Notes: a model not told the origin generated them from the sequence alone. DNA of 38,966 bases from Candidatus Altimarinus sp. (GCA_020724225.1 DYHI01000008.1:1-38966), one strand, 5' to 3'; positions 1-9,535 are shown, numbered from the stretch's first letter. Translations and numbers: made by a program.

Positions 1-35
1 GTTTAGCTTATTTTATTTTTTTAGATTTTTACAAT

Positions 36-66
36 TCTAAACTCTAATCTATAAACTATAATCTCC
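36..66. repeat. Short AT-rich degenerate repeat tract upstream of pth
   Basis: A run of units of the type CTAAACTCTAATCTATAAAC lies directly before the pth start. A very similar tract of permuted units lies before the flippase gene at 28519-28560. Both have the look of a slipped simple repeat. Function unknown. The first 67 bases of the window hold nothing else that I can see. Confidence 0.5.
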
Positions 67-67
67 C

Positions 68-592
68 ATGAAATTAATTATCTGACTTTGAAATCCATGA
101 ATTCAATATGAAAAAACCAGACATAATTTAGGTTTTTTGTTTCTTGATTATTTAAAAGAAAAAGAGAAATTTAGTGACTTTAAATCAGAGTCAAAGTTTA
201 AGTGAGAAATTTCAACATGAATTATTAGATGAGAAAAGGCTATATTATTGAAGCCTATTACTTATATGAATCTTTCAGGTGAATCTGTTAGAAAAGTGGT
301 TGATTTTTATAAAGTGGATTTAGGAGATATAGTTGTAGTTTATGATGATATAAGTATGGATTTTTGAAAAATCAGATTTAGAGATACATGAAGTGCATGA
401 GGTCATAATTGAGTTAAGAGTATTATATCTCATTTTTGAGATAAGTGGAATAGAATCAAAGTTTGAGTTTGATTTAATTCAAGTTTTGATGTATCTGACT
501 GGGTTCTGAGTAAGTTTACTAGTGATGAATTAGATAAACTAGAAAAGGATTTATTCTCAAATATATATAATTTATTAATAGAAAAAATCTAG
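68..592 (+). CDS. pth: Peptidyl-tRNA hydrolase
   Basis: Pth releases peptidyl-tRNA that falls off stalled ribosomes by cutting the ester bond, recycling tRNA in the cytoplasm. Read with UGA as Gly the gene gives 174 aa, close to the usual 180-200. It opens with MKLIIGLGNPG and continues [11 protein letters not shown], which holds the catalytic His and a substrate-binding Asn. The mid-region has the family VVYDDI segment with its catalytic-region Asp, followed by GSAGGHNGVKSI, the family signature. Three glycines of the first motif are encoded by TGA, which is direct evidence for recoding. The stop lies one base before the murC start, so the two are probably cotranscribed. No clear ribosome binding site is seen. 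Confidence 0.96.
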
Positions 593-593
593 T

Positions 594-2147
594 ATGAAAA
601 AAATTTATGTAATCTGAGTTGGTTGAATATGAGTTTCTGCAATAGCTAGGTATTATAATAAGATGTGATACCAAGTTTATTGAAGTGATAAATTTGATTC
701 AGAATTAATACATAATCTTAGAGATGAATGAATTGATATAATGATTTGAGAGGATGAAAAAAGATTAGAAGAATTTTTTAATAGTTATGTCATTCCTGCA
801 AAAGCAGGAATCTATAGTAAGGAGAAACGATTAGAAATAGGTAAAGATGCAGAATATTTTGAAAGTAATTATTCAAAAGAAAAAACTATAGGTTATGATG
901 AAAAGATAGATTCCTGATCAGGTCAGGAATGACATATTGTTATATATACTGAGGCAATTCCTCTAATGCAAAGTGAATTAAAAAAAGCAAATGAGCTTTG
1001 AATTAGAGCTATTTCCTACCCTGTTGCACTTTCAGAAATTGCGAATAGTAAAAAGTTAATTGCTATTTCATGAACTCATGGTAAATCAACTACCACAAGT
1101 TTGGTAAGTATTGTTTTAAAGAATTCTGAAATTTGAGTTAATAGTGTTGTTTGAAGTATTTTAAAAGAATTTTGAAATAAAAATGCATATTTTTCAGATA
1201 GTGATTACTTTGTAATTGAAGCTTGTGAGTATAAAAGAAGTTTCTTGAAATATAAACCATTTATTGCTATTATCACAAATATAGATTTAGATCATCTTGA
1301 TTATTACAAAGATTTAGATGATTATTTAAGTGCATTTCAAAGTTTTATAGAAAATGTTATTCCTTGATGATATGCAATATTAAATTGAAATTGTAGCAAT
1401 TCTATGAGACTTTTGTGATTAAGAGATGATGTAAACTATATAGTAGTTACGAACAATTCCTTCTCTGTCATTCCTGCGAAGGCAGGAATATATAAAAATG
1501 TTTTACCCCCTTTTGTAAAGGGGGCTAGGGGGTTTTTGTTCTCAATTCACGAATGACAAGTATTTTTATTTCCTCAAATTAATATGCAAATTCCTTGAGA
1601 ACATATACTTTTTGATGCAAAATTTGCTTTTACAGTTTGAAAAATATTAAATCTAGAAGATAATGAAATTATAAAAAGTCTAGAAAACTATAATTGAATC
1701 TGGAGAAGAAGTGAAATTGTTTGAACTACTTTAAATTGAAATATTTTGATGAGTGATTACTGACATCATCCAACAGAAATAGTACTAAATACAAAAGCAA
1801 TAAAAGAAAAGTATAGAGATAAAAAAATAATATGTATATTTCAACCACATCAGTATAATAGAACTCTGGAGCTACTTGAAGACTTCAAAAATTGTTTTAT
1901 TTATGTTGATAAATTGGTTATTCCTGATATATATGAATCAAGAGACACTGAAGAAGATAAAAGAAAGATAAATAGTGAAAAGTTAGTTAAATATATAAAT
2001 CATAGTGATAAGCTAGATTGAAAATGACTTGAAAATACTCTGAATTGGATTATTGAATATGATAAAAATAATCCAAATTCATCTGTAATTATTCTGCAAT
2101 GAGCATGAAATATAGATGATTTGAGATACAAAATAAAGACTGTTTAA
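594..2147 (+). CDS. murC: UDP-N-acetylmuramate--L-alanine ligase
   Basis: MurC adds L-Ala to UDP-MurNAc in the cytoplasm, using ATP, as the first amino acid step of the peptidoglycan stem peptide. The 517-aa product has the N-terminal Rossmann start ([17 protein letters not shown]), VIYTEAIP, the ATP loop [11 protein letters not shown] near residue 159, [12 protein letters not shown], and the C-terminal SDYGHHPTEI and FQPHQYNRT motifs. It is longer than the usual 450-480 aa because two repeat elements are inserted in frame, at about residues 65-114 and 291-322. Both begin with the peptide VIPAKAGIY and both sit in loops between family motifs. All catalytic motifs remain intact, so I expect a working enzyme. 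Translation follows pth by one base. The stop codon is inside a terminator hairpin. Confidence 0.95.
788..934. repeat. Fold-back repeat element inside murC, copy 1 (147 bp)
   Basis: The element has terminal inverted repeats TGTCATTCCTG and CAGGAATGACA, each the outer arm of a hairpin (left arm pair CCTGC/GCAGG, right arm pair CCTG/CAGG). Its length is a multiple of three, so the murC frame stays open across it; it adds about 49 residues between the N-terminal Rossmann domain and the VIYTEAIP strand. The 150-bp copy at 12865-13014 has the same architecture. This resembles a MITE that is tolerated in coding sequence, as known for Rickettsia palindromic elements. Confidence 0.8.
1466..1558. repeat. 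Fold-back repeat element inside murC, copy 2 (93 bp)
   Basis: Bounded by TGTCATTC and GAATGACA. It starts with a GTCATTCCTGCGAAGGCAGG hairpin and contains a second palindrome, CCCCCTTTTGTAAAGGGGG. It is 31 codons long and in frame, encoding VIPAKAGI and then a PPFVKGARG-type peptide. Its right end shares TTGTTCTCAAT-CACGA with the 5' part of rlmN on the other strand, so both genes received related DNA. Confidence 0.8.
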
Positions 2148-2165
2148 CAGTCTTTATTTTTATTT
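2133..2165. terminator. Hairpin terminator between murC and the convergent pilin gene
   Basis: Stem AAAGACTG/CAGTCTTT with a TTTAA loop, followed by a T-rich tail. The murC stop codon lies in the loop and the stop of the convergent gene just beyond the tail, so it can serve both directions. Confidence 0.8.
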
Positions 2166-4695
2166 AAGGTTTATCATTAGTTGAACATATGTATCTTGTT
2201 GTAGAATACATACAACTACCATCATTTATCAAAATCGTTCAATTATTTATAGCTGTAGTATTGAATCAAGTATTCCAAGAGTATAATCATAACCGACATC
2301 AAGCAGTATAATCTCAATTTGGTTCACTATATGTTGAATCTCTTACCCACCATTTTCATCATCATAATGCAGTCCAATTTGAACATCAAGATGCATGATG
2401 TGCAGGACTTCTCATTATACAAGTTGTATAATTTCATGCAACTAATGAATAAATTCAAGGTAAAGCATTAAAGTATGTAGCTCAATATAAGTTAAACATA
2501 GATAACCAATGATTTTTACTACGAGGAACAACCATATCCATACCTAAAGATTTACAAGAATTATTTGCAGAATAGCTTGCTGTAGATATTCAAGATGCAA
2601 CCGGATAATATGTATATCATCATCAATCTGTTTGCATATCACAATATACTGTAAATGGACTTATAGCTCAAGCTCAATCTGGGTCAATTGTATAGTTTCA
2701 ATTTGCAAATACGGTTCAATTCCATGGTGATGATGTTCATACTTTATAATCAGGATTTGAAGATATTAATAAATTATAACAACTAGTTGGATATGTAAGA
2801 GTACCAGAAGGATTTATAAATGTATAAGGAGTTGTTGTTCAATTTCATGACCATTGTAAAACACAACTACTTCAATTCCAATAATATCAAGTTTGGCATT
2901 TAAATTGACAAGTATTTACTGTAGGTGAAGCATTGTATCATGCAGATGTAGCACTTAAAGTTGTTCAATTAAGTGCATTTACTAGAGTATATGATGTAGT
3001 ATTATTGTGATACCAAGCATTTGCAGGTAAACTTGTACATGCTCAGTTAACATATTGTAAACAACTACTTCATCACCAATATGATGAAGTGTTACACTTA
3101 TATTGACAAGTATTTACTGTAGGTGAAGCATTGTATCATGCAGATGTAGCACTTAAAGTTGTTCAATTAAGTGCATTTACTAGAGTATATGATGTAGTAT
3201 TATTGTGATACCAAGCATTTGCAGGTAAACTTGTACATGCTCAGTTAACATATTGTAAACAACTACTTCAATTCCAATATGAACTACTATTACATACATA
3301 TCTACAACTATTACTAGCTCCAGTAATATTATAGGTAGTAGTTGTATCAATAGGAGTCCATGATGTTCAATTCCAAGTTTGAATATATCATGAAACAGTG
3401 TTCCGACTAGAATTAGCTGGTTTAGCATTACATACATAAACTCTACTATTTGGAACACAAGATGTTCAATTCCAAGTATAGTTTGTATTACAAGTAAATC
3501 TACATTCAGTTGTACTTGGTGATATATTAAAAACTCATACATTTGAAGGTATCCAAGTAGTTCAATTCCAATTTTGAGTTATATTTGAAACTGTATTCCA
3601 TGATGCATTTGTAGGTAATCATGTACAAACTACATTTTGAGTATTTGAAACACAAATAGATCAATTCCAAGTATATCAAGTTGCACATATAAATCTACAT
3701 GAATTTATTGATGATGTTATGTTATATTCTGTTACTGAATCATCAGCTGGAGTCCATGATGTTCAATTCCAAGTTTGAGTGTAGTTAGATACAGTGTTCC
3801 AAATTGTTCAAACTTCTGGTTTTGCTCAACATGTGTATGTTCTACTATTTATACATGATGTTCAATTCCATGTATAACCTATTTTACAATTCCATGTACA
3901 AGTTCAAGGAGTATCAGACCTAGTCCAATTTACATATGTAACTTCACTTAGAGCAGTGCTTATTCAGTTAATATCATTTATAGTTCATGCACATCAAGTT
4001 CATGTCTCATTTGAAACCACTGCTACACTAGATATTTTTAAAGATTCTTTGATTTTATTTGTAAGTACTAACATATCATTTGATGTTATTACTTCATTAT
4101 TTTTAAATCATAGGTTGAAATCTCATATCAAACTTCATGTAAAATTTATGTATCATTGTGATTTATATGTATTTAATTCTTGAATTGGAGTATTAGTTCA
4201 ACTTTGAGTTATTATTCATAGTTGATCTCAATAGTATGTTAAATATCTTTTACTATAATCAATTCAATCAGAATATGCTCAATTTAAAAAATATGCAGTT
4301 TTTGATTGATTTTCTAAAAATCACATTAATTGAAATCTTTTTAAATCTTTTGTTAGATAGTATGTATAATAAACTCAGTCTTTTGGATCTTTTCCCCTAT
4401 TTTTTCAACTTGCTCAATAATTTATCAAATCAAGTATAGATTCAGATAAATATCATTGATATGATACCAAGTTTCAATTTAATTGTATATCAACTTTATT
4501 GTCCGGAATTGGAAGTTTTAACTTTATTCTAAAAACTCCCATACTTTTTTTGATTTTAGAAAGTCATTCAAGTCTGCTTGCATCTCTTGAATCAGGTAAG
4601 TATGAAGTAAATGAAACAAATCATATTGTTCATAAAATTCATATAATAGTAGCTACAAACAATAATTCTACAAGTGTAAATGCTTTTTTATTCAT
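2164..4695 (-). CDS. Prepilin-like surface protein with Cys/Trp repeats and fibrinogen-like C-terminal domain
   Basis: 843 aa. The N-terminus MNKKAFTLVELLFVATIIGI is a class III prepilin signal (cleavage after Ala, Glu at mature position 5, hydrophobic helix), so the protein should be processed by prepilin peptidase and built into or attached to a type IV pilus-like fibre. Residues about 30-270 are a non-repetitive pilin-like body. Residues about 270-615 contain five Cys-rich segments of the type C-x3-C-x5-YxWNGxSC, with TWNGTSW between them in the first units. From about 635 a fibrinogen-related domain follows: YPTSCYNLL, YTIDPDGAG, FTVYCDMQTDGGGYT around residues 682-695, then CKSLGMDMVVP. 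The GGG of the hallmark is three TGA codons. The ATG is the only in-frame Met before an upstream stop; AAGGAAG lies 17 bases upstream. Likely an adhesin; the role is inferred, the domains are seen. Confidence 0.9.
2904..3072. repeat. Direct repeat in the pilin gene, copy A (169 bp)
   Basis: Identical over 169 bp to 3102-3270, with a period of 198 bp (66 codons). It encodes one Cys-rich repeat unit, residues about 542-598. Perfect identity at DNA level shows a very recent in-frame duplication. Confidence 0.95.
3102..3270. repeat. Direct repeat in the pilin gene, copy B (169 bp)
   Basis: Identical to 2904-3072. It encodes residues about 476-532. The sequences outside the two copies differ, so the ends of the duplicated block are clear. 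Confidence 0.95.
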
Positions 4696-4815
4696 GTTTA
4701 AATTTATTTTTACTTCCTTTTATTATATAAATATTTTTATATAATAAAAGAAATCAGTAAAAAAACACTTGCATACTGTAAAAATATTGTATAAATAATA
4801 TATCTATTTGATATG
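4696..4815. other. Intergenic region between pilin and beta-CASP genes
   Basis: Both flanking genes read leftwards. The 120 bases are AT-rich and probably carry the pilin promoter: on the minus strand a TTTTTACAGTATGCAAG region precedes AT-rich boxes. I see no strong terminator and no gene. Confidence 0.4.
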
Positions 4816-7191
4816 TTATTTATAGTACTTTATTTTTTTTGGTGGAACTCTTTTTGTTCTCTTTTTACTTATTTCATTAAATTCAATTGTAATTGTATCA
4901 CCTAATTTTGGAATAATTATATCAACTTCTTTTTTTATGCTAGCAAATAATTCATTTAAATCTTTTGCAAGTTTGATCCTTGAATCACCTCAATGAGTTA
5001 ATACAATAATTGGTTTCTTATTTTTTGATCATTTTTTTATTTTTAATTTATTTAGTAAATAATTTTTTATTTCATCATCATCTGGATGTCAAGAAAATCA
5101 TCAAATATCTACAACATTACAATTTAATTTATATGGCTCTCAATCAATAGATATATAATCTTCTCTTAATTTTATTTTTCATCATCTTGTATTATCCGGG
5201 CAATATCAAATAAAAACTATGGTAGATTTATGATTTATAAGATTTTCCTTTAAATGTCATAAAATTGCACCTCATTCACACATTCATGAGGATGATATTA
5301 CCACCTCTTTTTTATTAATTCTTTTATCTGTGTATAATGTTTTATATTGTCTAGGATCATCTAGAATTTTTATTACTTCTTTTCAAAATATTTCTTCTTG
5401 TACTTTTGGATCAAGTAAATAATATTTAGTTCATAACTTTTTAATATATATATCAGTTATTTTTCTACTTAATGGACTATCTAATACAATATCATAATCA
5501 AATAAGTTTTTTGTTAACTCATTTATTTTATTTTCTATATTTGCAATTTCTTTTTTTAAATTTGCTTTTAATCTACTTGGATTTGTTTTATTTAATTTTC
5601 ATATAAGTTTTGTTTTTTCATAATTAAGTTTTCATATTTCTTCATGAATTTTTTTAGATTTTAATTTTTCTTCTAATAATATCATTAAAATTTCTTGAGT
5701 TCTTTGCATTGAAAATGCTGGAATAAGAATTTTTCAAGGAGCTTCTTGTATTGATTTTATTAGAGTGTTAATGCTTTCTTGTTTTTCAGGATGTAACCTT
5801 CAAGCATATGTTGATTCCATTTGTCAATAATCTATAGATAATGGTTCTCAATTAATATTTGGTATATCTGGAGTTCACGATATATTTGGATCTTTTGATC
5901 TTCATGAATCTCATGAAAAAAATAAATTTACGTATGAATTGACTGCATTTTCCACTCATTCTTTTGTCTGAGTTATTACTGCTGTTATTGTTATTCATAC
6001 ACTTCATTCTATATGTCAGGCATCAGATAATATTACATTTATTTCTTCTATATTGGGTTTACTTTTATCTATCTCTATTCAGTGTAATAAATTTATCGCT
6101 TTATCTATATCATCTTCTGTATAGTTAATTTCATGTAGTGGTTTTAGTGCTTTACTAATATCATCAGCATTATAGACTTTGTATTTTTCAACTAATTCTT
6201 TAGCATTTAAATAAATATTTAAATTAGATAAGTCATATGATTCTTTTAATTCATCATACATTTTTATTGTTGATATAGCTTCAGTCAAAATTTTTCTAAG
6301 TTTTTCATTTTCTTCTTTTATTTTTTTATTTTCATTTAAATGTTTTCTTAATTTGTTTTTTAGTGATTTTAAAACTGAAGTAACAGTTGGTTTAATAAAT
6401 TTTGCAACTTTAACAGGTTTATTAAATCATTGTGATACAAGTTCAGGAAGTTTGTATATAAATGGATCATTTCAAATTGTAATTGGATGAAACTTGTTTA
6501 ATTTTCTTTTTGTTCAAGTTTCTTGTATTGTTACCATTTTTAATGTTTTAAAAACATCTTCCTCATCATAAAGAAGTACTGGAGGAGTTTCTAGTACTGA
6601 TTCTATATCTTTTTCATCATTTAAATTATATTCTCTAACTAAAAATTTTGCTTCCTCAAAAGCTTCTTCTCTGCTTTTATTTCATATTTTACTTATTAAT
6701 TGAGTCTTTAGTTTGTTTCATTTTTCATCAAGTTTTCTACTTTTCAAATAATTTATTGTTTTTATTATAAAAAATGCTTCCTTTAATTTTTCTCTAACTT
6801 TTTTATTTTTATTTTCTATTCTTTCAATTTCATGTTTTGTTAAATTTATATAATCAAGCCACATATGTATTCATTGCTCTTTGGTTAATCATGTCATTAT
6901 TATTTCTCATGTAAATCAATTTTTTACTAAATAAGGTACTCTTCATATATGATCCATATGAGCATGAGATACATATAAATAACTTGCATTTTTGACTCTT
7001 TCATCTATTTGTATATTGGCTTCCATATCTTTTTTTGATCATTGAAACATTCAAAAATCAATAACAATATTTCACATATTTTCTCATCATACATTTACTC
7101 ATACATTAGTACAAGAACCAGTTAATGTAACTCATTTTTCTTTGTCATCAATTCATCCTATATAAGAAATATTAACACTTGAATTAGACAT
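4816..7191 (-). CDS. Metallo-beta-lactamase/beta-CASP ribonuclease-like protein with large helical insertions
   Basis: 791 aa, cytoplasmic. Family members process or degrade RNA with two zinc ions. Seen in order: TLTGSC and IVIDFGMFQG (residues 22-51), the zinc motif SHAHMDHIG (His76, His78, Asp80, His81), LSDAGHIEGS near residue 400, the beta-CASP segment PAFSMQRTQEIL, DSPLSRKITDIY, SSSGMCEGGAILGHL, FIGYCPDNTRGGKI, and the C-terminal FSGHPDDDEI and LTHGGDSR motifs of the RNA-specificity domain. Usual members have about 450 aa. Here a lysine/glutamate-rich, mostly helical insertion of some 250 residues separates the HxHxDH motif from the DAGH motif, and a second coiled-coil-like insertion lies after QRTQEIL. 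Catalytic residues appear complete. Whether it is an endo- or exonuclease cannot be told from sequence. Confidence 0.88.
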
Positions 7192-7270
7192 AAATATTTA
7201 AAATTGTAAATAAATTACTTAATTTATATAGTAAAATATATTATTGTCAAACTAATTTTATATATATTTC

Positions 7271-7298
7271 TTGATTTTAAAATTATCACCTATATAAT
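7271..7298 (+). promoter_or_regulatory. Promoter of groES-groEL
   Basis: TTGATT (7271-7276) and TATAAT (7293-7298) are separated by 16 bases, a good sigma-70-type match, about 90 bases before the groES start. The -10 box lies within the CIRCE-like palindrome. Confidence 0.7.
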
Positions 7299-7309
7299 AT
7301 AAGTGCTAA
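7283..7309. promoter_or_regulatory. Degenerate CIRCE operator (HrcA binding site)
   Basis: TTATCACCT, a spacer of exactly 9 bases, and AAGTGCTAA. The known CIRCE element is TTAGCACTC-N9-GAGTGCTAA; 7 of 9 and 8 of 9 bases agree. It overlaps the -10 box and stands before groES, as expected for HrcA repression of the chaperonin operon. An hrcA gene is not in the window. Confidence 0.75.
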
Positions 7310-7387
7310 TAAATTATTTTAGTTTTGTTTATTGGTAATTAAATATATAATTTTTTTATATTTTATTTTTTAATAATTTACTAAAAT

Positions 7388-7663
7388 ATGCTTAAACCTT
7401 TAAGTGATAGAGTGGTTTTGAAAGCCGTAGAAAAAGAAAGTATTACAAAAAGTGGTATATATATACCAGAAAGTGCAAACAAAGAAAAGCCTTATATGTA
7501 TGAAGTTGTTGCTATATGACCTGGTAAAAAAGATAGTGATATGTGAAGTATAAAAGTTTGAAACAAAGTACTTTGCAGTCAATATGCCTGAGATGATGTT
7601 AAACTAGATTGAGAGGAATATAAAATAATTTGAATAGACTATATATTAGCTATTGTTGAATAA
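7388..7663 (+). CDS. groES: Co-chaperonin GroES
   Basis: 91 aa. GroES forms the heptameric lid of the GroEL folding chamber in the cytoplasm. The start MLKPLSDRVVLKAVEKE is typical, followed by a mobile loop (TKSGIYIPESAN), then GPGKKD, and near the end YKIIGIDYILAIVE. Six glycines are encoded by TGA. The length is slightly below the usual 94-97 aa. It is the first gene of the operon with groEL, which begins 178 bases downstream; the gap is filled by repeat elements. There is no clear ribosome binding site. Confidence 0.96.
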
Positions 7664-7672
7664 TAGCGATTA

Positions 7673-7764
7673 TGTCATCCTGAATTTATTTCAGGATCTT
7701 TTATGCAGAAAATTATAGTAAAAACTTAAAATATCAAAGATGCTGAAACAAGTTCAGCATGACA
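7673..7764. repeat. Fold-back repeat element between groES and groEL
   Basis: It runs from TGTCATCCTG to GCATGACA with two internal hairpins (TCCTGAATTTATTTCAGGA on the left, TGCTGAAACAAGTTCAGCA on the right). It has the same build as the murC elements but different hairpin cores. In the transcript these hairpins lie between the two cistrons and could affect the groES to groEL ratio. A further half-copy (AGATTCCTGG...AGAATGATA) follows at about 7781-7809. Confidence 0.7.
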
Positions 7765-7841
7765 ACATAGAAAAATATAATGTAGATTCCTGGTCAAACC
7801 TAGAATGATAAAAAATATTTACTTTTTAACTTTAATAACCT

Positions 7842-9500
7842 ATGTCAAAACAAATAAAATTTAGCGATGATGCTAGACAAAAGATATTTAGTTGAATAGA
7901 AAAAGTTGCAAAAGTTGTAACTGTTACTATGTGACCAAAATGAAGAAATGTAATTTTGGATAAATGATTTTGATCTCCACAAGTTACAAATGATTGAGTA
8001 ACTATAGCAAAAGAAATAGATCTAGAGGATAAATTTGAAAGTCTATGAGCAGAACTTGTAAAAGAAGCTGCAGAAAAGACAAATAAACTAGCTTGAGATG
8101 GTACTACTACTGCTACTCTACTTACTTATGCTCTAGCAAAAGAATGACTTAGATATATAAAAAATTGAGTAAATTCTGTGGAACTTAAAAATGGTATGAA
8201 AAAAGCTTGAGCTAAAATAAATGAAGAATTAGTAAAAAATGCAAAGATTATTTCTACAAAAGAAGAAATAGCACAAGTTGCTACAATTTCAGCTCAAGAT
8301 GAAGAAGTAGGTAAAATCATAGCCGATGCAATGGAAAAAGTTTGAAATAATTGAGTTATAACAGTTGAAGAAGGTCAGACTTTTGGTATGGAAGTTGAAG
8401 TAACTGATGGTATGCAGTTTGATCAAGGATATGTAAGTCCATATATGGTTACAAATACTGAAAAAATGGAATCTTCTATAAAAGATGCTCCTATTTTGAT
8501 AACTGATAGTAAAATTTCTTCTATGAAAGATTTGTTACCAGTTTTAGAACAACTTGTACAATCTGGTAGAAAAGATTTAGTTATAATAGCTGATGATGTT
8601 GATTGAGAAGCATTAACTACAATTATATTAAATAAACTTAAATGAGTATTAAATATACTTGCTATAAAAGCTCCATGATTTGGTGATAGAAAAAAAGAGA
8701 TGTTGAAAGATATTGCTGTATTGACTTGAGCAAATGTGATAACTGGAGAACTTGGGTTAAAACTAGAAAATGCTAGTTTAGAAGACCTATGACATGCAGA
8801 TAATGTAGTTGCTTCAAAAGATAAAACTATAATCGTATGATGACAATGAGAATGAAGAGATATTATGGATAGAGTATCTCAAATCAGACAAGAAATTGAA
8901 AACTCATCAAGTGATTATGATAAAGAAAAGCTTATGGAAAGACTTGCTAAACTTTCATGAGGTGTTGCTGTTATAAAAGTATGAGCTGCAAGTGAAGTTG
9001 AGATGAAAGAAAAGAAACTTAGAATAGAAGATGCTCTAAATGCTACTCGTGCTGCAGTTGAAGAATGAGTTGTTGCTTGAGGATGAGTTGCTTTGCTAAA
9101 GGCATCAAAAGTGCTTGAAAATCTAGATTTATGAAATGAAGACCAAAATACTTGAGTATCTATAGTGAAACAAGCTCTTTCTTACCCTATCAGACAAATA
9201 GTTGAAAATGCTTGAAAAGAATGATCTGTAGTTATAAATAAAATAGTAGAAGAAAAATCAGTAAATTTTGGTTACAATGCTGCAAATGATACTTATGTAG
9301 ATATGATATCTAGCTGAATTATAGACCCAAAGAAAGTAGAAAGAGTTGCTTTAGAAGAAGCTATAAGTCTTGCTTGAATGTTTTTGACAACTGAAGCTGC
9401 TGTTACAGAATTACCAAAAAAAGATGGATGATGTAGTGGAGCTTGAGCTCATGATCATTGAGGAGGTATGTGATGAATGTGAATGCCAGGTATGTACTAG
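7842..9500 (+). CDS. groEL: Chaperonin GroEL
   Basis: 552 aa, full length for the family (about 540-550). GroEL forms the 14-subunit cage that folds proteins using ATP. Recognisable stretches include VTMGPKGRNVILDK, TNDGVTIAKE, the ATP-site motif [44 protein letters not shown] and a C-terminal Gly-Met tail (GGGMGGMGMPGMY) that also carries an unusual HDH. Many invariant glycines (MGPKG, NDGVT, GDGTTT, APGFGD) are TGA, while others are GGT or GGA, so both codon types are read as Gly in one protein. The Arg of the conserved ATRAAVEEG motif is CGT. Start: ATG followed by [11 protein letters not shown]. Confidence 0.98.
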
Positions 9501-9502
9501 AG

Positions 9503-9535
9503 AAAAAGTGGATTTTTATAATCCACTTTTTATTT
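9503..9535. terminator. Bidirectional terminator after groEL
   Basis: Stem AAAAAGTGGAT/ATCCACTTTTT with an AT-rich loop and T-runs on both strands. It ends groEL and overlaps the 3' end of the convergent DUF1538 gene. Confidence 0.85.

Noticed and set aside
2904-3270. CRISPR array
   Set aside because: The repeats are long, in frame, coding and only two copies; there are no spacers or cas genes.
2164-4695. Open frames on the plus strand (for example 3956-4183, 4236-4439, 4499-4744) and the 120-codon minus-strand frame at 3180-3542
   Set aside because: They are shadows of the pilin gene, which is continuous on the minus strand in another frame once TGA is Gly and has clear domains.
7664-7841. 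tRNA or small RNA gene from the hairpins between groES and groEL
   Set aside because: The hairpins match the dispersed repeat family and cannot fold into a cloverleaf; no CCA end or T-loop consensus.
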